64,000 nt of DNA, from assembly GCF_000695795.1 (NCBI RefSeq), contig NZ_JNCA01000022.1:44432-108431 (forward strand), given 5' to 3'. The DNA comes from Flavobacterium seoulense. Lineage in GTDB: Bacteria > Bacteroidota > Bacteroidia > Flavobacteriales > Flavobacteriaceae. Made by a program: the position numbers and the translations under genes. Below are positions 42,924-51,909 of this stretch, one piece after another (within the stretch, counting starts at the first letter, position 1; each line of letters opens with the position of its first letter). The notes beneath the pieces are model-generated. The model ran no database searches. It saw only the letters and a program-made list of their open reading frames with translations, and was not told the origin of the DNA.

Positions 42924-43703
42924 TTATACCGAAGCAGCTTTTAAATTGGTTTTTGTCAGCCAGTCTTCCAGTAAATTGTTGAACTCATCCGGATGTTCCA
43001 TCATTGCAGCATGTCCGCACTTATCAATCCAGTATAAGGTTGAATTTGGTAATAAATTATTGAATTCTGTTGCTACATCCGGAGGTGTTACTTTGTCATT
43101 TTTTCCCCAAATGATACAGGTTTGAACGTGCATTTTTGGTAAATCTTTAGCCATATTGTGACGAATTGCACTCTTAGCAATGGTTAAAGTTTTGATTAAT
43201 TTGATGCGGTCATTTACTGTAGCGTATACTTCATCAATAATTTCCGGAGTAGCGATTTTTGGGTCATAAAATACATCTTCCGCTTTTTTCTTGATGTATT
43301 CATAATCACCTCTTTTTGGGTAACTATCGCCCATGGCGCTTTCGTAAAGTCCTGAACTTCCTGTTATTACAAGTCCTGCTACTTTTTCAGGATATACTTT
43401 TGTGTGGTATAATGCGATGTGTCCTCCTAGAGAATTTCCTAAAAGAATTACTCTGTCAAAACCTTTAAAAGTGATGAAGTCTTTTACGTATTTAGCAAAA
43501 GCTTTTACGTTAGTTTTTAGTAGGCTTTGAGTGTATATAGGTAATTCGGGAATAACAATTTTGTATCCTCTGTCAGAGAAATAATTAGCTACTCCGTCAA
43601 AGTTACTCAAACCTCCCATTAAGCCATGTAAAATGACAATAGGTATTCCTTCTCCTGCCTCGTAATAGCTGTATTTGCCTTCTTTTTTATAGTTTTTGTC
43701 CAT
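42924..43703 (-). CDS. Alpha/beta hydrolase
   Basis: The 259-residue protein has the alpha/beta hydrolase triad: GNSLGGH (nucleophile Ser near residue 93), GKNDKVTPP (Asp) and CGHAAMMEHPDEF (His). The oxyanion loop HGLMGGLSNFDG is also clear. It resembles cytoplasmic esterases and meta-cleavage hydrolases, with no way to name a substrate. The frame stays open to an ATG at 43817, but MDKNYKKEG (43703) is chosen because a minus-strand -7 box sits at 43731-43738, between the two. Confidence 0.9.
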   Translation of the reverse strand: MDKNYKKEGKYSYYEAGEGIPIVILHGLMGGLSNFDGVANYFSDRGYKIVIPELPIYTQSLLKTNVKAFAKYVKDFITFKGFDRVILLGNSLGGHIALYHTKVYPEKVAGLVITGSSGLYESAMGDSYPKRGDYEYIKKKAEDVFYDPKIATPEIIDEVYATVNDRIKLIKTLTIAKSAIRHNMAKDLPKMHVQTCIIWGKNDKVTPPDVATEFNNLLPNSTLYWIDKCGHAAMMEHPDEFNNLLEDWLTKTNLKAASV

Positions 43704-43730
43704 GTGTTTGGATGCGAATTTCAATTTCGA

Positions 43731-43738
43731 CAAATATA
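43731..43738 (-). promoter_or_regulatory. -7 box for the alpha/beta hydrolase gene
   Basis: The minus strand reads TATATTTG (TAnnTTTG), 27 bases upstream of the ATG at 43703. It supports the short start of the hydrolase. Confidence 0.5.
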
Positions 43739-43994
43739 GTATATATTCAGTTAAAAAGAATTTTTGACAAGTTTTTTTGAGGTTAATATTCTGGATTTTG
43801 TTTGGGTTTATTAACAATCAGGTTTGTTGTTTCTGTCGATTACTGCATTTTTTTTATAAAATTAACTTAGTCTTTATGGGTTGTAAAAAGAGTGTACTAA
43901 TGGTAACTTTTGCTAAATAAATAGCAGGTCTTGTAAGAAAAGAGAATTGAGCTAATCTTCTGATAGTCTAAAAATTACCGGTTTTAGGTTTGAA

Positions 43995-44040
43995 GTGGGT
44001 AAACTTATCAACAAAGTGGTAAAAAGTGGTAAAAGGTGGT
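43995..44040 (+). promoter_or_regulatory. Candidate MraZ operator (GTGGT repeats)
   Basis: GTGGT occurs at 44016-44020, 44026-44030 and 44036-44040, exactly 10 bases apart, and GTGGG at 43995-43999. MraZ of other bacteria binds three to four TGGGN repeats at 10-bp spacing ahead of its own operon. The array lies just upstream of and across the -33 region of the mraZ promoter, so MraZ binding should repress the dcw cluster. Confidence 0.7.
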
Positions 44041-44051
44041 AAAATTTTTTA

Positions 44052-44059
44052 TATTTTTG
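44052..44059 (+). promoter_or_regulatory. -7 box of the dcw cluster promoter
   Basis: TATTTTTG (TAnnTTTG) lies 25 bases before the mraZ start codon and 11 bases after the last GTGGT repeat. Confidence 0.55.
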
Positions 44060-44084
44060 CTGTATATCATTTAAAGCGATTCTT

Positions 44085-44555
44085 TTGAATACAATTGTAG
44101 GGACATACGAGTGTAAAGTTGATGCTAAAGGGAGGATTTTGTTGCCTGCTCCTTTAAAAAAGCAATTGGCTTCCTCTCTTCAGGACGGTTTTGTCTTGAA
44201 GCGTTCCTTGTTTCAACCGTGTTTGGAGTTGTATCCAATGGAAGAATGGAATTTAATGATGCAAAAAATCAACAAGCTTAACCGTTTTGTTAAAAAGAAC
44301 AACGACTTTATTCGCAAGTTTACAGCTGGCGTTAAGGTAGTTGAGATTGATGCTTTGGGACGTTTATTGGTTCCAAAAGATTTGGTAACATTTGCCAGTA
44401 TTGCTAAAGATGTTGTTTTTTCATCGGCGGTAAATATTGTAGAGATTTGGGATAAAGATTTGTATGAGCAGTCAATAGATGATGGAGTTGATTTTGCAGA
44501 TTTGGCTGAAGAGGTAATGGGTAATATAAATGATGACAACAATGGAATATCATAA
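44085..44555 (+). CDS. mraZ: Transcriptional regulator MraZ, TTG start
   Basis: The 156-residue protein has two AbrB-like MraZ domains: GTYECKVDAKGRILLPAPLKKQL (about 5-27) and GVKVVEIDALGRLLVPKDL (about 84-102), each with the diagnostic DxxGR motif. It regulates the division and cell wall cluster and its own expression by binding repeats like those at 43995-44040. No ATG exists in frame before the domain; TTG at 44085 is the only start that gives the full N-terminus. It overlaps rsmH by 26 bases and leads the operon. Confidence 0.94.
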   Translation: MNTIVGTYECKVDAKGRILLPAPLKKQLASSLQDGFVLKRSLFQPCLELYPMEEWNLMMQKINKLNRFVKKNNDFIRKFTAGVKVVEIDALGRLLVPKDLVTFASIAKDVVFSSAVNIVEIWDKDLYEQSIDDGVDFADLAEEVMGNINDDNNGIS

Positions 44556-45438
44556 TCCAGTTTTGCTTAAAGAAACGGTAGATGGCTTAAATATTAAGCC
44601 TGATGGAGTATATGTAGACGTGACTTTTGGCGGTGGTGGTCATTCGAAAGAGATTTTGAGTAGGTTAGGTCCTAATGGGAAATTATTTGCTTTTGATCAG
44701 GACGAAGATGCGCTTGCTAATGCGTTGCCTGATGAACGATTTGTTTTGATAAATGAAAATTTCAGACATATAAAACGCTTCTTGCGGTTTTACGGAGCAA
44801 GAACGGTGGATGGGATTTTAGGAGATTTAGGAGTTTCTTCTCATCAGTTTGATGTGCCTGAAAGAGGTTTTTCTACCCGATTTGATGCGGAATTAGATAT
44901 GAGAATGAGTCAGAAAAATGATCTTAATGCTTATAAGGTAGTTAATGAATATGATGATGCTAATTTAAGAAGAGTTTTTCTTGATTACGGCGAATTGAAA
45001 AATGCACCTGCTCTGTCAAGAACAATTATTGAAGCAAGAGAACGTCGACCTATAAAAACTACTGATGAATTGAAGGAAGTTTTAGCGAAATATTTACCTG
45101 AAAAAGTTCGAAATAAAGTTTTGGCTCAAATTTATCAGGCCATTCGAATTGAAGTAAATCAGGAAATGGATGTTTTAAAAGAATTTTTAGAACAATCATT
45201 AGAAATTTTGAATCCACAAGGAAGATTAAGTGTGATTTCGTATCATTCTCTGGAAGACCGTCTGGTAAAAAGATTCATGAAAAACGGTATGTTTGAAGGA
45301 GAGCCTGAGCGTGATTTTTTTGGAAATTTTTCAGTTCCGTTTAAGCTTGTTGGGAAATTAATTGTTCCGAATAACGAAGAGATTAAAATTAATAATAGAG
45401 CAAGAAGTGCCAAATTAAGAATTGCCGAAAAGATTTAG
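44530..45438 (+). CDS. rsmH: 16S rRNA (cytosine1402-N4)-methyltransferase RsmH
   Basis: The 302-residue enzyme (MraW) has YVDVTFGGGGHSKEIL (SAM motif I), FDQDEDAL, GILGDLGVSSHQFD, ERGFSTRFDAELDMRMSQ and SVISYHSLEDRLVKRF. It methylates N4 of C1402 in 16S rRNA. Three in-frame ATGs (44530, 44533, 44542) sit at the N-terminus; MEYHNPVLLKE at 44542 is the family motif, so the true start may be any of these. It overlaps mraZ, as is usual in dcw clusters. Confidence 0.95.
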   Translation: MMTTMEYHNPVLLKETVDGLNIKPDGVYVDVTFGGGGHSKEILSRLGPNGKLFAFDQDEDALANALPDERFVLINENFRHIKRFLRFYGARTVDGILGDLGVSSHQFDVPERGFSTRFDAELDMRMSQKNDLNAYKVVNEYDDANLRRVFLDYGELKNAPALSRTIIEARERRPIKTTDELKEVLAKYLPEKVRNKVLAQIYQAIRIEVNQEMDVLKEFLEQSLEILNPQGRLSVISYHSLEDRLVKRFMKNGMFEGEPERDFFGNFSVPFKLVGKLIVPNNEEIKINNRARSAKLRIAEKI

Positions 45439-45445
45439 ATAAACC

Positions 45446-45793
45446 ATGAAAACGAGTATTTATAATCTATTAAAAGCAAGATTTTTAATCGATGAAGATG
45501 CGATAAAGAATTGGCGTTTTATTGTTTTTTTGATTGCTCTGGCAATTATAATGATTGCAAACACACAGCGTTACGAACAAAAAGTGTTTAAAATAGCCGA
45601 ATTAACTTCGGAAGTAAAGGAAATGCGTTCTGAATTTGTAGACAGACGCTCAGAATTAATGAAATTGAGAATGGAATCGACTGTTTCTGAAAAAATGTTA
45701 GAGAAAGAAATTTACCCGTCAACAGTACCGCCTGTTAAGATAAAAGTAAAAGATGTAGAAGAAAAAAGTTTCCTGGAAAAATTATGGCAGTAG
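45446..45793 (+). CDS. ftsL: FtsL-like cell division protein
   Basis: The 115-residue protein has one membrane helix (FIVFLIALAIIMIANT, about 25-40) and then a periplasmic coiled coil (KVFKIAELTSEVKEMRSEFVDRRSELMKLRMES, about 47-80). This layout and its place between rsmH and the penicillin-binding protein identify it as the Bacteroidota FtsL, which bridges FtsQ, FtsB and the FtsW/FtsI synthase at the septum. Sequence similarity to E. coli FtsL is very low. It overlaps ftsI by 10 bases. Confidence 0.87.
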   Translation: MKTSIYNLLKARFLIDEDAIKNWRFIVFLIALAIIMIANTQRYEQKVFKIAELTSEVKEMRSEFVDRRSELMKLRMESTVSEKMLEKEIYPSTVPPVKIKVKDVEEKSFLEKLWQ

Positions 45794-47787
45794 ATGATAA
45801 ATACATATCGTACCGAATTTATCTGGTTGCTTTTGCTATTTTTTTGATGGCATTAGCAATTGCTGTTAAACTGACCAATATTCAATGGGTTGAAGGAGAT
45901 TATTACAGAGAATTAGCTAAGGAAAGAACCGTTAAAAATTTTGTTATTCCTGCTAATAAAGGAAATATCTATTCTGCTGACGGAAGTTTGCTGGCGACTT
46001 CAATTCCTAAATATATCATTCGTTTTGATGCTTTGGCGCCAAGCAAAATTGCTTTTGATGAAAATGTAAATGCATTATCTGATTCATTGGCAACTGTTTT
46101 AGGAAAATCAGCAGGTTTTTATCAAAATGAATTAAGAAAAGCCAGAGCAAATAAAAACCGTTATTTTTTAGTTGCCAGAGATTTAAGCTATACTGATTAT
46201 ATGAAAATAAAGGGTTTTCCTTTATTTGAACTTGGACCTTACAAAGGCGGAATTATAGTCGATCAAAAAACTGTGCGTGAGCATCCTATTGGTAAAATTG
46301 CAGAAAGAACCATTGGTTATGAAAGGCAATATCAACAAGGACATTCAGATGGAAAAGGAATCGAATGGGCATACAAAGATTACCTGAATGGTAAAGATGG
46401 GCGAATTTTAAAACAAAAAATCGCTAAAGGACAATGGAAGCCTATTCGTGATGTTAATGAGGTAGATCCTCAGGATGGATACGATGTGATTTCAACCATT
46501 GACGTTTATATTCAGGATATTGCGCATCATGCTTTATTGAAACAATTACAGGATTATCAGGCAGATCACGGTTGTGTTGTGGTGATGGAATCACATACAG
46601 GACAAGTAAAAGCAATTTCTAATTTAGGAAGAGCTAATGACGGAACGTATTATGAAACGACTAATTATGCTGTAGCCGAATCGCACGAGCCAGGTTCAAC
46701 TTTTAAATTGGTTGATTTAATGACGATTCTGGAAGATAAAGTTGCCGATACAAGTACAGTTTATGATACTAAGGGAGGAATTATAAAATATTCGGGTAAG
46801 TCAGTAAGAGATTCACATGAAGGAGGATATGGTAAAATTTCTTTGGCACGTGGTTTCGAATTATCGTCAAATACTGTTTTAGTACAGGCGGTGTATGATA
46901 ATTACAAAAACAATCCGTCTAAGTTTGTAAATCGTGTCAATTCTTATGGTTTGAATAAGCGATTGAACATGGATTTTAAAGGAGAAGGACGTCCATTTAT
47001 TCCGCAGCCCACAGATAAAAACTGGTCTAATATTTCATTGCCTTGGATGGCTTTTGGATATGGGGTTTCGGTTACGCCAATGCAAACTTTAGCCTATTAT
47101 AATGCTGTTGCTAATAATGGAGTGATGGTAAAACCACAATTTGTTTCTGAAATTAAGGAATGGAACAGAACCATTAAAAAGATGGAACCTGAGGTTATTA
47201 ATCCTAGAATTTGCTCGCAGGAAACTCTTTTGAAACTGAAAGAAGTTTTGAAAAACGTGGTTAAAAAAGGAACAGGTTCTAAGTTGTATTCTAAAGATTT
47301 TTCTATGGCAGGAAAAACGGGTACAGCTCAGGTAAATTATGGTAAAAGAGACGGAACAGGTTTGTATTATGCGTCGTCATTTGTGGGGTATTTTCCAGCC
47401 GATCATCCTAAATATTCGTGTATCGTAGTGGTTCATAAACCTAATACAGCAAAAAATAATTATTACGGTGCCGATGTTGCCGGTCCGGTTTTTAAACGAA
47501 TAGCACAAAAGATATTTACCGAAGTTCCTTCGACAAATGAAATCAAGAGACTGGATAAAAAGATTCCAAAGCAGGAAGCAAATTACAACGAGTATTACGC
47601 AAAGCTTCAAAAATCGCAACAAAGAATTCCTGATGTAAAGGGAATGCCGGGAATGGATGCGATTGCCTTGTTAGAAAACTTAGGAATGAAAGTAAGAACC
47701 AACGGTATAGGAAAAGTTAAAAAACAATCGCTTCAGGCGGGTCAAAATATTATAAAAAACACAACTATAACTTTAGAATTATTGTGA
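45784..47787 (+). CDS. ftsI: Septal penicillin-binding protein (FtsI) with PASTA domain
   Basis: The 667-residue class B penicillin-binding protein has an N-terminal membrane helix (about 12-28), a dimerisation/pedestal domain, and a transpeptidase domain with PGSTFK (catalytic Ser), SSN (FELSSNTVL) and AGKTGTAQ. The C-terminal about 60 residues (RIPDVKGMPGMDAIALLENLG) are one PASTA domain, as in many Bacteroidota and Gram-positive FtsI proteins but not E. coli. It makes the crosslinks of septal peptidoglycan. Its stop overlaps the GTG start of murE by 3 bases. Confidence 0.94.
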   Translation: MAVDDKYISYRIYLVAFAIFLMALAIAVKLTNIQWVEGDYYRELAKERTVKNFVIPANKGNIYSADGSLLATSIPKYIIRFDALAPSKIAFDENVNALSDSLATVLGKSAGFYQNELRKARANKNRYFLVARDLSYTDYMKIKGFPLFELGPYKGGIIVDQKTVREHPIGKIAERTIGYERQYQQGHSDGKGIEWAYKDYLNGKDGRILKQKIAKGQWKPIRDVNEVDPQDGYDVISTIDVYIQDIAHHALLKQLQDYQADHGCVVVMESHTGQVKAISNLGRANDGTYYETTNYAVAESHEPGSTFKLVDLMTILEDKVADTSTVYDTKGGIIKYSGKSVRDSHEGGYGKISLARGFELSSNTVLVQAVYDNYKNNPSKFVNRVNSYGLNKRLNMDFKGEGRPFIPQPTDKNWSNISLPWMAFGYGVSVTPMQTLAYYNAVANNGVMVKPQFVSEIKEWNRTIKKMEPEVINPRICSQETLLKLKEVLKNVVKKGTGSKLYSKDFSMAGKTGTAQVNYGKRDGTGLYYASSFVGYFPADHPKYSCIVVVHKPNTAKNNYYGADVAGPVFKRIAQKIFTEVPSTNEIKRLDKKIPKQEANYNEYYAKLQKSQQRIPDVKGMPGMDAIALLENLGMKVRTNGIGKVKKQSLQAGQNIIKNTTITLELL

Positions 47788-49247
47788 TAAAATTAAAAGA
47801 CATATTATATAGAGTAGCAATTGAAGCGGTTCATGGATCGACAGATATTGCCATCGGGAAATTGGATTTTGATTCTAGAAAAATCGAAGCTAATGATGTG
47901 TTTATTGCTATTCGGGGGGCAATTTCTGATGGACATGATTATATTCAGAAAGCTATCGATTTAGGAGCAAAAGCAATTATATGTGATACTTTTCCGGAGA
48001 CATTTGTTAGCGAAGTTAGCTATGTTCAGGTTAATGATACTAATAAAGCATTGGCTTTTATGGCAGCTAATTATTTTGGAAATCCATCTGAAAAATTAAA
48101 ATTAGTTGGTATTACAGGTACTAATGGTAAAACAACAATTGCTTCTTTATTGTATCAATTATTTAAAAAAGCAGGATTTAAAGTTGGTTTACTTTCTACA
48201 GTAAAAATATTGGTTGATGATGTAGAGTATAAAGCAACCCATACAACACCAGATTCAATTACAATTAATCATTTTTTAAACGAAATGCTTAATGCAGGTG
48301 TAGAATATTGTTTTATGGAAGTGAGTTCGCACGGAATTCATCAAAAACGTACCGAAGCTTTGCATTTTAAAGGTGGAGTTTTTACTAATCTATCACACGA
48401 TCATTTAGATTATCACGCCACTTTTGCTGAATATAGAGATGTTAAAAAATCTTTTTTTGATCATTTGCCAAAAACTGCTTTTGCCATTTCTAATATAGAT
48501 GACAAGAATGGAGCGGTAATGTTGCAAAATACCGTAGCTCAAAAAAGAACGTATGCACTAAAATCTTACGCTGATTATAAAGCACAAATTCTTGAAAATT
48601 TATTGTCGGGATCTTTACTGAAAATTGAAGGTAATGAAGTTTGGGTAAAGCTGATAGGTGTTTTTAATGCTTACAATCTTTTGGCAATTTATGCTACAGC
48701 TATCGAATTAGGAATGGATAAAATAGAAACGCTTCGTTTGCTATCGGAATTAGAAAGTGTTTCAGGAAGATTTCAATACATTGTTTCTGATTCGAATATT
48801 ACTGCAATAGTTGATTATGCGCATACACCAGATGCTTTAGATAATGTATTAAAAACCATTAATGAAGTACGTACTAATAACGAACAGCTAATTACGATTG
48901 TAGGTTGTGGTGGGAACAGAGATAAGACAAAACGACCTGTAATGGCGCAAATTGCTTCTGAATTGAGTAATCAAACCATCTTAACTTCTGATAATCCAAG
49001 AGATGAAGATCCGGATGTAATTATTAGCGAAATGGAGCAAGGTGTCGCTCCGCAAAATCATAAAAAAGTATTTGCTGTAACCGATAGAAAACAGGCAATA
49101 AAAATTGCTTGTCAATTGGCTAAGCCCAATGATATTATTTTAATAGCAGGAAAAGGACACGAAACATATCAGGAAATTAAAGGAGTTCGTGCTCATTTTG
49201 ATGATATGGAAACGGTTAAGGAAATTTTAGAAGAACTTCATAAATAG
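47784..49247 (+). CDS. murE: UDP-N-acetylmuramoyl-tripeptide synthetase MurE, GTG start
   Basis: The 487-residue Mur ligase adds the third residue (meso-diaminopimelate in flavobacteria; DNPRDEDP resembles the DNPR motif that selects mDAP) to UDP-MurNAc-dipeptide, using ATP. Motifs: [10 protein letters not shown] (P-loop, about 110-119), [26 protein letters not shown] and DYAHTPDAL. The start is GTG at 47784, sharing bases with the ftsI stop. It is the first cytoplasmic precursor step found in this cluster; murF is absent. Confidence 0.95.
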   Translation: MIKLKDILYRVAIEAVHGSTDIAIGKLDFDSRKIEANDVFIAIRGAISDGHDYIQKAIDLGAKAIICDTFPETFVSEVSYVQVNDTNKALAFMAANYFGNPSEKLKLVGITGTNGKTTIASLLYQLFKKAGFKVGLLSTVKILVDDVEYKATHTTPDSITINHFLNEMLNAGVEYCFMEVSSHGIHQKRTEALHFKGGVFTNLSHDHLDYHATFAEYRDVKKSFFDHLPKTAFAISNIDDKNGAVMLQNTVAQKRTYALKSYADYKAQILENLLSGSLLKIEGNEVWVKLIGVFNAYNLLAIYATAIELGMDKIETLRLLSELESVSGRFQYIVSDSNITAIVDYAHTPDALDNVLKTINEVRTNNEQLITIVGCGGNRDKTKRPVMAQIASELSNQTILTSDNPRDEDPDVIISEMEQGVAPQNHKKVFAVTDRKQAIKIACQLAKPNDIILIAGKGHETYQEIKGVRAHFDDMETVKEILEELHK

Positions 49248-49254
49248 TAAAAAG

Positions 49255-50484
49255 ATGCTGTATTACTTATTTGATTATTTGAACAAAACATTGAATATTT
49301 CCGGAACAGGAGTTTTTCAATACATCACATTTAGATCGTCATTAGCCTTTATTCTTTCGTTATTGTTATCTACAATTTACGGAAAAAGAGTGATTAGCTT
49401 TTTACAGAGGCAGCAGGTAGGTGAAACGATTAGAGAACTTGGTTTAAAAGGACAAAATGAGAAAGCAGGAACTCCTACTATGGGGGGATTGATTATCATA
49501 TTTGCGACTTTAATTCCTGTTTTTCTGTTTGCTAAATTGCATAATATCTATGTGGTTTTATTGATTGTTACCACTTTATGGATGGGGACAATTGGTTTTG
49601 TAGATGATTATATCAAGATTTTCAAAAAAGATAAAGAAGGACTAAAAGGAATTTTTAAAGTTTTTGGACAGGTTGGACTAGGGTTAATTGTAGGTTGTGT
49701 TTTGTATTTCAATCCACAAGTGACTGTTCGAACTGATACTGGGAAAATAGACGTTTTTAGACAAACAACAGAAACGGTTGTTGTTCCTGCAGGTATTGAA
49801 GAAAAATCGACAGCTACTACAATTCCGTTTTTCAAAAATAATGAATTTGATTATGCCGAAGTTTTAGCCTGGACAGGTGATGGATATGAAAAATGGGCTT
49901 GGTTAATCTATATTCCGGTAGTAATTTTTATCATTACAGCAGTTTCAAATGGAGCTAATTTAACTGATGGTATTGACGGACTCGCAGCAGGAACTTCGGC
50001 GATTTCGGTCTTGGCGCTCGCGATTTTTACATTCGTTTCAGGGAATATTATTTTTTCTAATTATCTCAACATTATGTATATCCCAAATTCGGGAGAAATG
50101 ACCGTCTTTATAGCCGCATTTGTTGGAGCACTGATAGGATTTCTTTGGTACAATTCTTATCCGGCTTCGGTTTTTATGGGAGATACAGGAAGTTTAACCA
50201 TTGGAGGAATCATTGCAGTATTAGCCATTGCGGTTCGAAAAGAATTATTGATTCCATTATTATGCGGAATCTTTTTGGTCGAAAATTTCTCAGTCGTGTT
50301 ACAAGTGAGTTATTTTAAATATACTAAGAAGCGTTTTGGCGAAGGCCGAAGAATTTTCCTGATGTCGCCATTACATCACCATTATCAAAAGAAAGGTTAT
50401 CATGAAAGTAAGATTGTTACCCGATTTTGGATTGTAGCTATTTTATTAGCCATTCTTTCAATTGTGACCCTAAAATTAAGATAG
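49255..50484 (+). CDS. mraY: Phospho-MurNAc-pentapeptide transferase MraY
   Basis: The 409-residue membrane enzyme transfers phospho-MurNAc-pentapeptide to undecaprenyl phosphate, forming lipid I. Signature motifs: [28 protein letters not shown] (catalytic Asp pair), [20 protein letters not shown] and [11 protein letters not shown] (the HHH triad). An insertion of about 55 residues (about 160-215) between helices makes it longer than the 360-residue E. coli form; this is common in Bacteroidota. Ten membrane segments can be traced. It abuts murD (1-base gap). Confidence 0.95.
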   Translation: MLYYLFDYLNKTLNISGTGVFQYITFRSSLAFILSLLLSTIYGKRVISFLQRQQVGETIRELGLKGQNEKAGTPTMGGLIIIFATLIPVFLFAKLHNIYVVLLIVTTLWMGTIGFVDDYIKIFKKDKEGLKGIFKVFGQVGLGLIVGCVLYFNPQVTVRTDTGKIDVFRQTTETVVVPAGIEEKSTATTIPFFKNNEFDYAEVLAWTGDGYEKWAWLIYIPVVIFIITAVSNGANLTDGIDGLAAGTSAISVLALAIFTFVSGNIIFSNYLNIMYIPNSGEMTVFIAAFVGALIGFLWYNSYPASVFMGDTGSLTIGGIIAVLAIAVRKELLIPLLCGIFLVENFSVVLQVSYFKYTKKRFGEGRRIFLMSPLHHHYQKKGYHESKIVTRFWIVAILLAILSIVTLKLR

Positions 50485-50485
50485 T

Positions 50486-51817
50486 ATGAGATTAGTAGTT
50501 TTAGGCGGAGGCGAAAGCGGAGTTGGAACAGCAATTCTGGCAAAAGAAAAAGGATACGATGTTTTCGTATCTGATTTTGGAAAAATAAAAGATAATTACA
50601 AAGAAGTTCTTGTAAATAATGGTATCGAATGGGAAGATGAAAAACATACTGAATCCCTGATTTTAAATGCCGATGTGGTGATGAAAAGTCCGGGAATTCC
50701 TGAGAAAGCGCCCATTGTAAAAAAGCTGATTGAAAAAGGAATTCCGGTGATTTCTGAAATCGAATTTGCTGCTCCTTTTACTAAGGCAATTACGATAGGA
50801 ATAACAGGAAGTAACGGAAAAACCACTACGACAATGTTAACTTATCATTTGCTAAAATCGGCAGGATTGAATGTAGGACTTGGAGGTAATATTGGGAAAA
50901 GTTTTGCTGAACAGGTTGCCGAGGATAAATACGATAGTTATGTGTTGGAATTGAGTAGTTTTCAACTGGACGGAATTATCAATTATAAGCCGCATATCGC
51001 CATTATAACTAATATAAGTCCGGATCATTTGGATCGATACGATTATAAATATGAGAATTATATTGATTCGAAATTTAGAATCACAATGAATCAGACTGAA
51101 GAAGATTATCTCATTTATGATGCAGATGACGAAGCAATTTCAGGATGGTTACAAAAGAATAAAACAAGAGCAAAATTAATTCCTTTCTCATTGACAAAAA
51201 CATTCGAAGAAGGAGCCTTTATAAAAAATAACACAATGGAAGCAATAATCAATCAAGAGGAATTTAAAATGGAAACAGAATCAATTGCCTTGGAAGGAAA
51301 ACATAATTTTAAAAATGCAATGGCAGCAACTTCTGTAGCTAAATTGATGCAAATTAGAAAAGCAACAATTCGCGAAAGTCTATCTAATTTTCAAGGTGTT
51401 GAGCACCGTCTTGAAAAAGTATTGAAAATCCAAAATGTAGAATATATCAATGATTCTAAAGCGACTAATGTAAATGCTACTTTCTTTGCTCTTGATAGTA
51501 TGACTACGCCAACAGTTTGGATTGTAGGTGGTGTTGATAAAGGGAATGATTATAACGAACTGATGGCTTTAGTACGTGAGAAAGTAAAAGCGGTGATTTG
51601 TCTGGGTGTAGATAATAGAAAGATTATTGATGCTTTTGGTAATGTGGTTGATATTATGCTGGAAGTAAATAATATGGTTGATGCCGTAAGAATGGCGCAG
51701 CGTATCACTGAAAAAGGAGATACGGTTTTGTTGTCACCAGCTTGTGCAAGTTTTGATTTGTTTGAAAACTATGAAGACAGAGGACGTCAATTTAAAGAGG
51801 CAGTACATAATTTGTAA
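50486..51817 (+). CDS. murD: UDP-N-acetylmuramoylalanine-D-glutamate ligase MurD
   Basis: The 443-residue Mur ligase adds D-glutamate to UDP-MurNAc-L-Ala. Motifs: N-terminal GGGESGVGTAILA, P-loop GITGSNGKTTTT (about 108-119), LELSSFQLD, NISPDHLDRYDYKYENY, GVEHRLEKV and NDSKATNVNAT, with the C-terminal LLSPACASFDLFENYEDRG. Start ATG 50486 lies one base after mraY. The following gap contains AAGTTAGAAGT and AACTCATA direct repeats and no hairpin. Confidence 0.96.
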   Translation: MRLVVLGGGESGVGTAILAKEKGYDVFVSDFGKIKDNYKEVLVNNGIEWEDEKHTESLILNADVVMKSPGIPEKAPIVKKLIEKGIPVISEIEFAAPFTKAITIGITGSNGKTTTTMLTYHLLKSAGLNVGLGGNIGKSFAEQVAEDKYDSYVLELSSFQLDGIINYKPHIAIITNISPDHLDRYDYKYENYIDSKFRITMNQTEEDYLIYDADDEAISGWLQKNKTRAKLIPFSLTKTFEEGAFIKNNTMEAIINQEEFKMETESIALEGKHNFKNAMAATSVAKLMQIRKATIRESLSNFQGVEHRLEKVLKIQNVEYINDSKATNVNATFFALDSMTTPTVWIVGGVDKGNDYNELMALVREKVKAVICLGVDNRKIIDAFGNVVDIMLEVNNMVDAVRMAQRITEKGDTVLLSPACASFDLFENYEDRGRQFKEAVHNL

Positions 51818-51820
51818 AAA

Positions 51821-51904
51821 AAGTTAGAAGTCAGGTGTTGGAAGTTAGAAGTGAATTTTTTGTTCACATAAAATAACTCACAACTCATAACTCATAACAC
51901 ATAA
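51821..51904 (+). repeat. AT-rich short tandem repeats between murD and ftsW
   Basis: AAGTTAGAAGT occurs at 51821-51831 and 51842-51852. Then ACTCATA-type units (AACTCACA, ACTCATA, ACTCATA, ACACATA) run up to the ftsW ATG. This is the only sizeable untranslated gap inside the dcw cluster besides the one before murC. Confidence 0.6.
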
Positions 51905-51909
51905 AAGAA

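Larger units (their letters stand above)
43704..44084. other. 381-base intergenic region with divergent hydrolase and mraZ promoters
   Basis: It holds no gene. At its left end is the -7 box of the hydrolase gene (minus strand, 43731-43738), and at its right end the mraZ promoter with GTGGT repeats. The middle (43740-43980) is AT-rich with no repeat or hairpin that I can support. Confidence 0.7.

Noticed and set aside
43704..43817. Longer start for the alpha/beta hydrolase
   Set aside because: A -7 box at 43731-43738 lies between the two starts, so the longer form would start upstream of its own promoter.
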